DNA of 64,000 nt, taken from NCBI GenBank assembly GCA_014642895.1, contig BMJD01000023.1, positions 1 through 64,000 of the forward strand, in the 5' to 3' direction. The DNA is from Lentibacillus populi (lineage in GTDB: Bacteria; Bacillota; Bacilli; Bacillales; Amphibacillaceae). Of this stretch, positions 8,481 to 18,283 are shown one piece after another. A program made the position numbers and the translations under genes. The notes beneath the pieces are model-generated. The model was not told the origin of the DNA. It made no database searches and saw only the letters and a list, made by a program, of their open reading frames with translations. Position 1 is the first letter of the stretch, and each line of letters opens with the position of its first letter.

Positions 8481-9326
8481 ATGAATCGAACTGCAAAAGA
8501 TATCATCCTGATTATAATCGGCTCTCTTATTTTTGCGCTGGGAATTAACTACTTTGCCATCCCCAACCGCTTATCCGAAGGCGGAGTGACCGGTATTACA
8601 ATTGTAACGTACTATTTGTTCGAATGGTCACCAGGAATTGTTAATTTCATCCTCAATAGCTTACTAGTCACAATTGGCTACCGCTTTTTCAGCAAACGAA
8701 TTATCTGGTATACAATCGTTTCCATTATTTTTTCCTCCATCTTTCTGCATGTAACGGTTGATATTGGGAAGGAAATTAATAGTGATACATTACTTGCAGC
8801 CCTGTTCGCCGGATTAACCGTCGGGATCGGACTTGGCATGATTTTCCGCGCTGGTGGTACATCTGGTGGATCAGCAATCCTTGCTCGCCTGGCAAACCAA
8901 TTACTCGGCTGGAGTGTCGGCAAAGGAATGCTGGTAATTGATATTCTTGTGATTGCAGGCTCGGCCTTTATTATCGGTCAGGAAAAAGCCATGTACACAT
9001 TAGTATCCGTATATGTAGGGGCAAAAGTGATTGATGTCATTGTGGAAGGTACTAACGAACGATCAGCGGTCCTGATCATTTCCAGTGAACCGGATGAAGT
9101 ACTTGATCAGGTAACGAATAAAATGGCTCGCGGGATCACTGTCTTGGAAGGAAAAGGTGGTTATACAAAAGCAGACAGAGAGGTACTGTATCTTGTTATT
9201 AACAAGCAGGAAATTGTTCATTTAAAAAAAATTATAGAGGCTATCGATCCAGATGCCTACGTTACTGTTCATGGTGTACAGGAAATTTTTCGCAAAGGGT
9301 ATAAAGGTACATTGGCGAAGGGATAA
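8481..9326 (+). CDS. YitT-family membrane protein (DUF161 plus C-terminal DUF2179 domain)
   Basis: An integral membrane protein of unknown transport role. It has five or six hydrophobic segments in the first 190 residues, including GALGINYFAIPNRLSEGGVTG near the N-terminus and FRAGGTSGGSAIL in the middle, both typical of the family. The cytoplasmic C-terminal domain (about 195-275) contains the GITVLEGKGGYT motif of DUF2179. ATG 8481 is chosen because AAGGAGG ends 9 bases upstream; ATG 8475 would leave only 3. Many Bacillus paralogues exist (YitT, YpjC, YqfU, YvjA), so no symbol is assigned. Confidence 0.82.
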   Translation: MNRTAKDIILIIIGSLIFALGINYFAIPNRLSEGGVTGITIVTYYLFEWSPGIVNFILNSLLVTIGYRFFSKRIIWYTIVSIIFSSIFLHVTVDIGKEINSDTLLAALFAGLTVGIGLGMIFRAGGTSGGSAILARLANQLLGWSVGKGMLVIDILVIAGSAFIIGQEKAMYTLVSVYVGAKVIDVIVEGTNERSAVLIISSEPDEVLDQVTNKMARGITVLEGKGGYTKADREVLYLVINKQEIVHLKKIIEAIDPDAYVTVHGVQEIFRKGYKGTLAKG

Positions 9327-9348
9327 GTTGTTGAAAGAAAGTAAACCC

Positions 9349-9383
9349 GGGAGACAATTAAGGGCTTATTGCCTCCCTTTTTT
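9349..9383 (+). terminator. Terminator after the YitT-family gene
   Basis: GGGAG (9349-9353) pairs with CTCCC (9373-9377), and the stem extends inward through CAAT/ATTG. Six Ts follow at once. It lies 23 bases after the stop codon. Confidence 0.8.
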
Positions 9384-9500
9384 AGCGAATCGTTCCACAT
9401 CTTCTTTATTTATAAGTCGTCGTTTTTTATCCGCTACATCAATAGACGAATAAGCAGGTGAAAAAGTTTCGTTTTCCCTGGAAATAATAGGTAGATGAAA

Positions 9501-9529
9501 AAAGGTATCGGAGGCTATCCGATACCTTT
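9501..9529 (-). terminator. Terminator of the gal regulator transcript
   Basis: A perfect 12-base inverted repeat (9501-9512 with 9518-9529) has a 5-base loop. On the minus strand it is followed by a T-run, and it sits 17 bases after the regulator stop codon. Confidence 0.8.
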
Positions 9530-9545
9530 CTTAAGCAAAAATATT

Positions 9546-10538
<993 letters not shown>

Positions 10539-10579
10539 CTACTCAGCTCCGATTCTTTCTGCTAATCTGGAAACCGCAA

Positions 10580-11941
10580 TTATTCCTTCACCCCTTTTGC
10601 AGAAGTACGGCGTCGTAATTCTGCTTCAATTTCCTCAAGGCTCCGCCCGCGAGTTTCCGGCAAAAATTTGATTACAAAAATAAGTGCTGCGATACCGATA
10701 ACAGCAAAAACAAGAAATACTTGCCCAATTCCCATTACATCTGACATCATTGGGAAAAATTGTGCAACTAAAAGGCTTCCAATGGAAAGGGCAAGCGCAG
10801 CAATTCCGGTTGCAGCACCACGGGCGCGCATTGGAAATAGTTCTGGAAGCATCACCCACAAAATTGGTCCCCATGTAAATGCAAAGAAAATAATGAATAA
10901 TGTCAGGCAGGCAACAATAATCCATGCTCCAAAGCTTGACTCAAGCCCGATCGTCCAAATTAAGACAGCCATGATAATTAATGAAGCTACCATACCAGCA
11001 TTTCCGATAATAAGCAATTTCTTTCGATCAATTTTGTCAATAATCATAATCGCAAAAATCGTAATGATCACATTCACGGTCCCAATTCCAACCGTTCCTA
11101 AAATGGCTGTTGCATCACCAAGGCCAGCTTCACTAAAAATGGTTGGCGCATAATAAATAATCGCGTTGATCCCAATAATCTGCTGAAATAGTGCAAAACA
11201 GCAGCCAATAATAAGAGTGGGTCGTAGCCAGGAGGATGATAACACCTTCCAGGTACTATCAGATAGACGATTGATTTCTTTCATTTCGTCAATTTCCGGA
11301 TCGATTTGTTCCGGTTTTCGTGTTAATTTCATTACTGCCCGTGCTGCTGCTTCACTATGATGTTCAAGCAGCCATCTTGGACTCTCTGGCATAAACAAAA
11401 CACCAATCATCAGGATTAACGATGGAACAACCGCCAACCCTACCATCCAGCGCCAGCCCTCGATTGGAGCAAACGCGTAATTCACTAAATAAGATGACAG
11501 AATACCAATCGTAATCATTAACTGGTTTAATGAACTTAATGAACCACGCTGCTCTGTCGGTGCCATTTCTGATAAATAAACAGGGACGATCGCTGTTGAT
11601 CCACCAACCGCTAATCCAATTATTAACCGGCCGATAACAAGCACGGTCATATTGGGTGCCGCCGCGAGTGCAAGAGCACCAAGAATGAAAACAATGGAAA
11701 TCATAAAGACCAATCTGCGCCGGCCAAAGCGATCAGACAACGGACCACTGAAACCGGAACCAAAAATCGCCCCGATTAGCATGGAACTAACGACCAGTCC
11801 TTCCGTGAAACTAGTTAATAGGATGTCATCCTTTATAAAAAGAAGTGCACCAGAAATAACTCCCATATCATACCCGTACAAAAGCCCTCCTAAAGCGCCA
11901 AGGAAAAAAATCATTTTTTTACTAATTATTTTACTCTTCAT
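10580..11941 (-). CDS. Sugar:proton symporter, MFS sugar porter family (probable galactose permease)
   Basis: A 12-helix major facilitator of the sugar porter branch (like GalP, AraE, XylE, CsbC). Family signatures are clear: GGLLYGYDMGVISGAL (helix 1), DRFGRRR between helices 2 and 3, PESPRWLLEH after helix 6, QQIIGINAIIYYAP in helix 7 and PETRGRSLEEIE at the C-terminus. At 453 residues it is a normal length. Galactose is the inferred substrate because the Leloir genes are divergent and a LacI-type regulator lies 41 bases downstream. Its promoter carries a cre-like site. Confidence 0.87.
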   Translation of the reverse strand: MKSKIISKKMIFFLGALGGLLYGYDMGVISGALLFIKDDILLTSFTEGLVVSSMLIGAIFGSGFSGPLSDRFGRRRLVFMISIVFILGALALAAAPNMTVLVIGRLIIGLAVGGSTAIVPVYLSEMAPTEQRGSLSSLNQLMITIGILSSYLVNYAFAPIEGWRWMVGLAVVPSLILMIGVLFMPESPRWLLEHHSEAAARAVMKLTRKPEQIDPEIDEMKEINRLSDSTWKVLSSSWLRPTLIIGCCFALFQQIIGINAIIYYAPTIFSEAGLGDATAILGTVGIGTVNVIITIFAIMIIDKIDRKKLLIIGNAGMVASLIIMAVLIWTIGLESSFGAWIIVACLTLFIIFFAFTWGPILWVMLPELFPMRARGAATGIAALALSIGSLLVAQFFPMMSDVMGIGQVFLVFAVIGIAALIFVIKFLPETRGRSLEEIEAELRRRTSAKGVKE

Positions 11942-11978
11942 CTTCTGTCAAACCTTTCTAAGCTGTAGTATAATTTTG

Positions 11979-12007
11979 AGTATACGCTTTCACCTTTTTG
12001 TTGTAAA
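11979..12007 (-). promoter_or_regulatory. Promoter of the permease-regulator operon with cre/GalR-like operator
   Basis: On the minus strand TTTACA (12002-12007) and TATACT (11979-11984) are separated by exactly 17 bases. TGAAAGCGTATACT (11979-11992) covers the spacer end and the -10 box; it matches the CcpA cre consensus TGWAARCGYTWNCW at 13 of 14 positions. The local LacI-family regulator could use the same site. Confidence 0.72.
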
Positions 12008-12106
12008 GTCCTTTATTTTAATGGTAAAAAACAAAGAAGAAATGGAATGACATATATTTTAACTAAAATAATGCATGTATTTTACTAATAAAACAATAAA
12101 TATTTA

Positions 12107-12135
12107 TTGTGAAAAAACCGCTTTCATAGTAAACT
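12107..12135 (+). promoter_or_regulatory. galKETM promoter with TGAAAGCG operator in the spacer
   Basis: TTGTGA (12107-12112) and TAAACT (12130-12135) are 17 bases apart. The spacer holds, on the minus strand, TGAAAGCGGTTTTT (12113-12126), sharing TGAAAGCG with the divergent promoter. Both promoters appear controlled by the same LacI-family protein, either CcpA or the local regulator. Confidence 0.6.
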
Positions 12136-12177
12136 AATTATAGTTAAAACTTTATTAATGTTGTAGGGGGAATGATG

Positions 12178-13353
12178 ATGAAGGATTTACTTCAGCAATA
12201 CCAGAAAATATTCAAAACAACTGAAAAACCTGTCCAATTCTTTGCACCCGGGAGAATTAACCTGATTGGGGAACATACCGATTACAATGGTGGGCATGTA
12301 TTCCCTGCTTCAATTTCTTTTGGCACATATGCAGTGGGACGGAAACGTAATGATCAGAAATTCCGGTTTTATTCAGTAAATTTCCCGGAAAGTGGAATGA
12401 TCCATTGCGATCTTGCGGATTTGACCTATTGTGTTCAGGATGACTGGGCCAATTATCCAAAGGGAATGATCCACCTCATTCGCGAATCAGGCTTTCCCAT
12501 TACCAATGGTGCTGATATACTTTTTTATGGGGATATTCCGAATGGTGCCGGCCTATCATCCTCGGCGTCAATCGAAATGGTAACAGGGGTTTTGCTGGAA
12601 GGCTTATTCAACCTGGAAATAGACCGTATGCAAATGATAAAGTTAGGACAAAAAGTAGAAAATGAGTATATCGGGGTAAACAGCGGAATTATGGATCAGT
12701 TTGCGATTGGTATGGGTAAACAAGATCATGCCATTCTATTAAATTGTCAAACATTGGAATATGAATATGCTCCGATTTCACTTGATAACTATTGTATTAT
12801 GATTATCAATACTAATAAACAACGGACACTTGCCGGATCCAAGTATAATGAACGACGCCAGCAATGTGAACAGGCACTGAAGGACTTACAGACAGAACTT
12901 TCCATTACCAGTCTTGGAGAATTGTCGAACGAACAATTTTTGGAGCAACAGCAGCTGATTAAAGATGATACGAACCGCAAGCGGGCCAAACACGCCGTTT
13001 CCGAAAATGTTCGTACCGTTGAAGCTTTAAAGAAACTACAAGCAGGTGACTTAGACGGTTTTGGAAAACTAATGAATGATTCCCATCATTCACTAAAGTA
13101 TGATTATGAGGTGACCGGGAAAGAACTTGATTGTCTTGTGCAGGCAGCCTGCGAACAAGAAGGGGTAATTGGTGCCCGTATGACTGGTGCCGGATTCGGC
13201 GGCTGTGCGATTGCTATCGTTGAAAAAGATAAACAAGCAAGCTTTAAGCAAAACGTAAATCGCAAATACCGCGAAATGATCGGTTACGATGCAACGTTCT
13301 ACACCGCGGCAATCAGTGACGGTGCCAAGCAAATCAGGGAAGGAGTACATTAA
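12178..13353 (+). CDS. galK: Galactokinase
   Basis: Phosphorylates alpha-D-galactose with ATP to galactose 1-phosphate, the entry step of the Leloir pathway. GHMP kinase motifs are all present: [19 protein letters not shown] (galactokinase signature, N-terminal), GAGLSSSAS (phosphate-binding loop) and [14 protein letters not shown] near the C-terminus. The length of about 391 residues is standard. Three consecutive ATG codons begin the frame; the third (12178) has the best spacing to TAGGGGG. It heads a four-gene operon and ends one base before the galE start. Confidence 0.93.
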   Translation: MKDLLQQYQKIFKTTEKPVQFFAPGRINLIGEHTDYNGGHVFPASISFGTYAVGRKRNDQKFRFYSVNFPESGMIHCDLADLTYCVQDDWANYPKGMIHLIRESGFPITNGADILFYGDIPNGAGLSSSASIEMVTGVLLEGLFNLEIDRMQMIKLGQKVENEYIGVNSGIMDQFAIGMGKQDHAILLNCQTLEYEYAPISLDNYCIMIINTNKQRTLAGSKYNERRQQCEQALKDLQTELSITSLGELSNEQFLEQQQLIKDDTNRKRAKHAVSENVRTVEALKKLQAGDLDGFGKLMNDSHHSLKYDYEVTGKELDCLVQAACEQEGVIGARMTGAGFGGCAIAIVEKDKQASFKQNVNRKYREMIGYDATFYTAAISDGAKQIREGVH

Positions 13354-13354
13354 C

Positions 13355-14347
13355 ATGAGTATATTAGTACCAGGCGGGGCGGGCTATATCGGCTCCCATG
13401 CTGTTTATCAATTGATCGATCGGGGCGAGGATGTTGTCGTGGTGGACAGCTTGGAGACTGGACACAAAGCGGCAATTCATCCAAAGGCCGCATTTTATCA
13501 AGGGGATATCCGGAACATCGATTTTTTGCGTGACGTATTTCAAAAAGAGTCCATCGAGGCCGTTGTCCATTTTGCCGCAAATTCCCTTGTTGGCGAATCA
13601 ATGGAAAAACCGCTGAAATATTTTGATAACAACGTTTACGGGACACAGGTGCTGCTGAAGGTGATGACGGAATTCGATGTAAAACATATCGTTTTCTCTT
13701 CTACTGCCGCTACCTATGGTGAACCGGAATCTGTTCCGATTACCGAAACAATGCCAACCAATCCGGCTAATGCGTACGGCGAAACAAAGCTGACAATGGA
13801 AAAAATTATGAAATGGACTGAACAAGCGCACGATATCCGTTATGTATCATTAAGGTATTTCAACGTTGCTGGTGCACGTGAATCTGGAGAAATTGGGGAA
13901 GATCATCGTCCGGAAACCCATCTCGTTCCGATTATTTTGCAAGCGGCACTTGGTCAGCGGCCACATATTACGGTCTTTGGTGAGGATTATGATACACCGG
14001 ATGGTACCTGTATCCGCGACTATATTCACGTTGAGGATCTGATTGAGGCTCATCTTTTGGCGCTGGATTATTTAAAAAACGGTGGTAAAAGCGACGTTTT
14101 CAATCTTGGCAGCAGTCAAGGATTTTCCGTAAAAGAAATGATTGAAACGGCACGCACAGTAACAGGCAAAGAAATTCCCGCAGAATCTGGCGAACGTCGT
14201 GCAGGTGATCCAAGCGTCTTGATTGCAAGCTCAGATAAAGCAAAAAATGTCCTTGGCTGGAATCCTGCCCGGACATCGATTAAAAAGATTATGCAAGATG
14301 CCTGGAATTGGCATGAATCCCATCCGAACGGCTATAGGGAGGAGTAA
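13355..14347 (+). CDS. galE: UDP-glucose 4-epimerase
   Basis: Interconverts UDP-galactose and UDP-glucose using bound NAD. It is an extended short-chain dehydrogenase: [10 protein letters not shown] binds NAD at residues 6-15, [11 protein letters not shown] carries the catalytic Ser/Thr segment, and YGETK supplies the Tyr-x3-Lys pair. The start is ATG 13355, preceded by GGAAGGAG inside the end of galK; frames extending further upstream are not needed. At 330 residues it is typical. Only one base separates it from the galK stop, so translation is probably coupled. Confidence 0.93.
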   Translation: MSILVPGGAGYIGSHAVYQLIDRGEDVVVVDSLETGHKAAIHPKAAFYQGDIRNIDFLRDVFQKESIEAVVHFAANSLVGESMEKPLKYFDNNVYGTQVLLKVMTEFDVKHIVFSSTAATYGEPESVPITETMPTNPANAYGETKLTMEKIMKWTEQAHDIRYVSLRYFNVAGARESGEIGEDHRPETHLVPIILQAALGQRPHITVFGEDYDTPDGTCIRDYIHVEDLIEAHLLALDYLKNGGKSDVFNLGSSQGFSVKEMIETARTVTGKEIPAESGERRAGDPSVLIASSDKAKNVLGWNPARTSIKKIMQDAWNWHESHPNGYREE

Positions 14348-14351
14348 ACCA

Positions 14352-15848
14352 ATGATGATTTATCACGATTTGGCTGGACTGATCCAACGCGCAATCCGTG
14401 AAAAGTTAATCGAAAAAGCGGATCATATCTATGTTCGCAACCAGGTAATGCATTTGCTTAGCTTGGAATCATTTCCTGAACATGTTGATAATCCGACGAA
14501 TGGTACGATTCCCGATCTACTGGAGAAATTGGTCAGCTATGCAATCGATCATAACGTAATTGCGGATGTATTTGACGAGAAGGAAATGCTTGCTGCCAAC
14601 ATTATGAACTGCTTTGTCGCCCGCCCTTCTGTTGTTAATGCTGTCTTTCAGGAGAAATATCAGCATTCACCAGAGGAAGCAACAGATTATTTTTACAAAT
14701 TGAGCAGGAACAGTAATTATATTCAAACGAACCGGATCAAGAAAAATATTCATTTTAAAGCAGAAACAACATATGGTGTAATGGATATTACGATCAATTT
14801 ATCCAAACCGGAGAAAGACCCGGAACAAATTAAACGGGAACGCGAAATGAAACAGACCGTTCACTATCCAAAGTGTGTATTATGCGTGGAGAACGTAGGG
14901 TATACTGGTCGGACTGGATATCCGGCACGCGCTAACCACCGAGTTATTCAAGTACCGCTTTTAGAAGAAAACTGGTACTTGCAATATTCGCCATATGTAT
15001 ATTACAACGAACACTGTATTTTACTTGCAGAAGAACATCGGAATATGAAAATAGATAAGGACGCCTTTGGACGGCTGCTTCTGTTCACGGAAAAATTCCC
15101 GCACTATTTTATCGGATCCAATGCCGATTTACCGATCGTTGGCGGTTCTATTTTAAGTCATGACCATTATCAAGGAGGACGTTACGAATTTGCCATGACA
15201 AAGGCTCGTGATGCCTTTACTTTTGTACTAAAGCCGTTCGATCATGTTCAGGCCTCCGTCCTAAATTGGCCTTTATCTGTGATCAGGCTTAAAAGTAAAG
15301 ATAGGGAACATTTGTTAAGTGCAGCCGACCATATCCTTACGACGTGGCGCAATTACACAGATAAAGCTGCAGACGTGTTAGCTTATTCCGGAGCAACTCC
15401 ACATAATACGATTACACCAATCGCCAGAATCCGGGATGGTAAACACGAACTTGATCTAGTTTTGCGAAATAACCGAACGTCTAGTGAGCATCCGCTGGGG
15501 ATTTTTCATCCGCATGCCGATGTCCAGCACATCAAAAAGGAAAATATTGGTCTTATTGAAGTGATGGGGCTTGCCGTACTGCCAGCAAGACTTAAGGATG
15601 AACTTGCTGAAATCAAGCAATTTTTACTTGATGAAGCAAGCAATGTTGCGGAATACCACCTTGATTGGGCAAACGAACTCAAAACGAAGTATGGTGTAAT
15701 TGGTGATCCGAAAAAGGCAGAACAGATTTTACAGGATGAATTAGCACAGAAATTTTCCCGGGTCCTCGAGGATGCCGGTGTATTCAAAGATAGGCAAGCG
15801 ATCGAGCGATTTATAACGACATTGAATAAGCAGGTGGTAGATAGATGA
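14352..15848 (+). CDS. galT: UDP-glucose--hexose-1-phosphate uridylyltransferase (Firmicutes type)
   Basis: Exchanges UMP between UDP-glucose and galactose 1-phosphate. It belongs to the long Firmicutes GalT family (498 residues), not the short enterobacterial type. Visible landmarks are CVLCVENVGYTGRTGYPARANHR in the N-terminal half, SHDHYQGG (the HxH-type active-site region) and ATPHNTITPIAR further on. The start ATG 14352 has AGGGAGGAG upstream, overlapping the galE end. It overlaps galM by four bases (ATGA), indicating translational coupling. Confidence 0.92.
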   Translation: MMIYHDLAGLIQRAIREKLIEKADHIYVRNQVMHLLSLESFPEHVDNPTNGTIPDLLEKLVSYAIDHNVIADVFDEKEMLAANIMNCFVARPSVVNAVFQEKYQHSPEEATDYFYKLSRNSNYIQTNRIKKNIHFKAETTYGVMDITINLSKPEKDPEQIKREREMKQTVHYPKCVLCVENVGYTGRTGYPARANHRVIQVPLLEENWYLQYSPYVYYNEHCILLAEEHRNMKIDKDAFGRLLLFTEKFPHYFIGSNADLPIVGGSILSHDHYQGGRYEFAMTKARDAFTFVLKPFDHVQASVLNWPLSVIRLKSKDREHLLSAADHILTTWRNYTDKAADVLAYSGATPHNTITPIARIRDGKHELDLVLRNNRTSSEHPLGIFHPHADVQHIKKENIGLIEVMGLAVLPARLKDELAEIKQFLLDEASNVAEYHLDWANELKTKYGVIGDPKKAEQILQDELAQKFSRVLEDAGVFKDRQAIERFITTLNKQVVDR

Positions 15849-16873
15849 ATATTTCTAAGCAGCCCATTCGGGATAAATGGACCGAGTATACACTTGAAAA
15901 CGATCATGGAATGAGTGTCAGTATCCTTAATTACGGTGGGATTATTACAAAAATAATGGCCCCCGACAGAGCCGGTAACATTGAAAACGTTGTACTAGGT
16001 TATCGAGATTACGCTGATTACGAGGCTAACCCCAATTTTTTCGGCGCAATCATCGGTCGTGTTGCAGGCAGAATTCAGGGCGCCTCATTCGAATTGGACG
16101 ATGATACCTATAACTTGGAAAAAAATGAAGGTGACCACCACCTGCATGGCGGTTCTAATGGATTCCATTCCGTTATCTGGAAAGTGGAACCTTTTCAGAA
16201 CAATGGTGCAGTTGGGTTAAAACTCAGCCACACCAGTCGGGATAGTGATAGCAATTATCCAGGTAATGTAGATGTCTCGGTTACCTACACACTGTTGTCG
16301 AATAATGACCTTATACTTGATTATGAGGCGAGCACAGATGAAACGACACCGCTCACTCTAACGAATCATTCCTATTTTAATTTGAACGGTGACCTTAAAG
16401 CGACCGTGGATCAGCATCATGTCACCTTTGATAGCGACAAAATAATCGAGCTTGACGATGAACTGATTCCAACCGGAAACGGATTGAAAACTGCCGGAAC
16501 GACTTTTGATTTCCGTAAAGGACGTTTGCTAGGTGATGGTTTTCATGATCAATTAAAGCAACATGCCATTGCCGGCTCTGGTTATGATCATTATTTTCTG
16601 TTTGCAGATAAAGGAAAAGTGGTCGTACGTGAACAACAATCAGGACGTATGATGACTGTCAAAACCAATCAGCCTGGTATGGTCATGTATACAGGGAACG
16701 GACTGGATGACCAGTCGCAATTAAGAGAAGGAGTGTCTGCGAAGCATTTGGGTGTATGCTTTGAAACCCAAGGCACACCTGCATCACTTAAACACGATTT
16801 TCCGAGTATTATGTTACAACAGGGAGAAATGTATAAGAAACGCACGGTATTTTCGTTTGATGTTTTTACGTAA
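15845..16873 (+). CDS. galM: Aldose 1-epimerase (galactose mutarotase)
   Basis: Converts beta-galactose to the alpha anomer used by galactokinase. GalM family features include GRVAGRI followed by a HLHGGSNGFH motif, NHSYFNLNG with a catalytic histidine, and GYDHYFLF and CFETQ near the C-terminal glutamate base. Its 342 residues are usual. It starts inside the galT stop codon and ends the operon; the convergent DUF2442 gene begins its 3' end 15 bases later with no obvious terminator between. Confidence 0.92.
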   Translation: MNISKQPIRDKWTEYTLENDHGMSVSILNYGGIITKIMAPDRAGNIENVVLGYRDYADYEANPNFFGAIIGRVAGRIQGASFELDDDTYNLEKNEGDHHLHGGSNGFHSVIWKVEPFQNNGAVGLKLSHTSRDSDSNYPGNVDVSVTYTLLSNNDLILDYEASTDETTPLTLTNHSYFNLNGDLKATVDQHHVTFDSDKIIELDDELIPTGNGLKTAGTTFDFRKGRLLGDGFHDQLKQHAIAGSGYDHYFLFADKGKVVVREQQSGRMMTVKTNQPGMVMYTGNGLDDQSQLREGVSAKHLGVCFETQGTPASLKHDFPSIMLQQGEMYKKRTVFSFDVFT

Positions 16874-16888
16874 AAACTTGGGGTTCGG

Positions 16889-17230
16889 TTATTTTATTTG
16901 TTCCTTTATAACAGGGACTAAAATGATGCTTGAAGATCTATCCTTATTCACATGCTGCTCTATCATTTCACCTAGATTGCGGATATTTTTTATACGAATG
17001 CCATGGTCATAAAGCACAGCAGGATCAAGCTTGAGATTATCTGGCCAGGCAATCGTTCCAGCTATATGATCGATATAAACATCGTTGAATATAGCTGGAT
17101 TTTTTAAGTTTTCCATTACCCCAACCATAAACGGCTGTATATTCACAAAACGTTTTTCTCCATTAGCAAAATTACATAACAACCAGCCACTTCGCGATGA
17201 AATAGGTTTTACTTTTACTATTTTGCACAC
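16889..17230 (-). CDS. DUF2442 domain protein
   Basis: A small soluble protein of unknown function. It shows the DUF2442 layout: IVKVKPISSRSGWLLCNFANGEKR, then VNIQPF, then GTIAWPDNLKLDPAVLYDHG. In other genomes such domains often occur next to DUF4160 toxin-antitoxin-like partners, but no partner is seen here. The start chosen is GTG 17230, 7 bases after AGAGGGGA; the open frame extends upstream but lacks a better ribosome site. That gives 113 residues, near the family norm. It is convergent with galM. Confidence 0.65.
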   Translation of the reverse strand: MCKIVKVKPISSRSGWLLCNFANGEKRFVNIQPFMVGVMENLKNPAIFNDVYIDHIAGTIAWPDNLKLDPAVLYDHGIRIKNIRNLGEMIEQHVNKDRSSSIILVPVIKEQIK

Positions 17231-17827
17231 AGTGAAATCCCCTCTGACTGAATTTAACCTGAGCGTAAACTCCAAATTTGAAAAAGTCAAAACGGTAAAT
17301 ATTATTTTCGGGAATAGAAATAAAGGTTTTGCAGGAGATTTTGTAAGCAAAGTTGGTAAATCCATGAGAGAACTTTAATTTTACCGAAAAATTTCGGACA
17401 CAAAGTTAAAATTGACTTTTCTGTTTTAGCTGGGAAAACGCGGCCTATTGTTGGTTTAAACAGATTCCTGGTTTGCTTATGAGGGGGTTCAGCAACTTTC
17501 TGGCTTAGTTCAGCACATTCCAGAGAATCTTCAGCACTTTTAGCCCTTATTCAGCAGACTTTTTGGCCATGTTCAGCAACTTTCAAACATTCTTCAGCAT
17601 CTTTTTTTCTTAACCTAAAAAACTATTAAAAATACTAAATTTAATTTTCCGCTTGTTTTTTATCCTCAAATTCATTAATAGAACTGTCAATCTGCCATTT
17701 TAATAGAAATAGCAATGCTAAATTGTTTTTTTATAGCGATTTCCAACATTTTTAACTGTTTGTTGTTACAGTTTGTCCATGGTATATTTTAAGTATGAGA
17801 AATTTGTAATGAAGGGAGTGAAAACTA
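17231..17827. other. AT-rich intergenic stretch with a phased repeat array
   Basis: About 600 bases without a supported gene. The middle holds the TTCAGCA array (listed separately). The last 80 bases before the coiled-coil gene probably contain its promoter, with GAAGGGAGTG as its ribosome site. Nothing else is recognised. Confidence 0.5.
17488..17599. repeat. Array of six TTCAGCA units at about 21-base spacing
   Basis: TTCAGCA occurs at 17488, 17509, 17530, 17550, 17572 and 17593, with steps of 21, 21, 20, 22 and 21 bases. The bases between units are loosely similar (ACTTTC, CTTTTAGCC, ACTTTTTGGCC). The step equals two helical turns, so all units face the same side of the DNA. It is not a CRISPR: the repeated core is only 7 bases and spacers are about 14. 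Confidence 0.75.
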
Positions 17828-18169
17828 ATGGAAGAACAGTTATTGCAACAACTGGTTGATGAAGTTAGGGAAATAAAGTCTACTATGGTCGTAAAAAGTG
17901 ATTTAGAAAACGTAGCCATGAAAAGCGACTTGGAAAATGTTGCTATGAAAAGTGATCTGGATGACATGGCCACAAAAAGCGATATCAATCAATTACTGGA
18001 AAAAATTAATGAAAATTCCAGGAAAATCGATCGAAACTTCGATCAAATTGTTCGCAATACGGAAAAGCTAGATGTACATTCTGGCAAAATCGACCGCAAT
18101 TTTAATCAAATCGTTCTTAATACGGAAAAAATTAATGTTCTGGACAAAAGATACCATCGTCATGCTTAA
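17828..18169 (+). CDS. Small coiled-coil repeat protein, function unknown
   Basis: A 113-residue hydrophilic protein with GAAGGGAG upstream. After MEEQLLQQLVDEVREIKSTM it has three to four 9-residue units of the form KSDLENVAM (about residues 23-50). These are followed by two 21-residue units starting KIDRNFDQIV and KIDRNFNQIV (about 65-105). The whole chain is predicted to be helical and coiled-coil, with no membrane segment or signal peptide. I do not recognise a named family. It ends with the basic tail KRYHRHA and is followed by a strong terminator, so it is probably transcribed alone. Confidence 0.7.
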   Translation: MEEQLLQQLVDEVREIKSTMVVKSDLENVAMKSDLENVAMKSDLDDMATKSDINQLLEKINENSRKIDRNFDQIVRNTEKLDVHSGKIDRNFNQIVLNTEKINVLDKRYHRHA

Positions 18170-18224
18170 TGCAATTCTTTTCGCCATTCCACAATGAACC
18201 GCTATAGATTTTTTAATGGCAAAC

Positions 18225-18254
18225 AAAAGTGTCCAGGGAACCTTGGACACTTTT
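18225..18254. terminator. Bidirectional terminator between the coiled-coil gene and the ProP-like gene
   Basis: A perfect 11-base inverted repeat (18225-18235 with 18244-18254) starts with AAAA and ends with TTTT, lying between two convergent genes. Confidence 0.82.
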
Positions 18255-18283
18255 ATTAACTAACTACCTATAATGCACAATAG

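Noticed and set aside
10668..11153. 161-codon plus-strand frame opposite the sugar permease gene
   Set aside because: The complement of a well-supported membrane protein gene; composition is a shadow of the real frame.
13289..13354. N-terminal extension of galE into galK
   Set aside because: GGAAGGAG precedes ATG 13355 and the NAD-binding GGAGYIG then lies at the normal distance from the start.
14223..14351. N-terminal extension of galT into galE
   Set aside because: A strong ribosome site precedes ATG 14352 and the extension is galE sequence in another frame.
17488..17599. Possible CRISPR array
   Set aside because: The shared core is only 7 bases, gaps are about 14 bases and similar to each other, and no cas genes are present.
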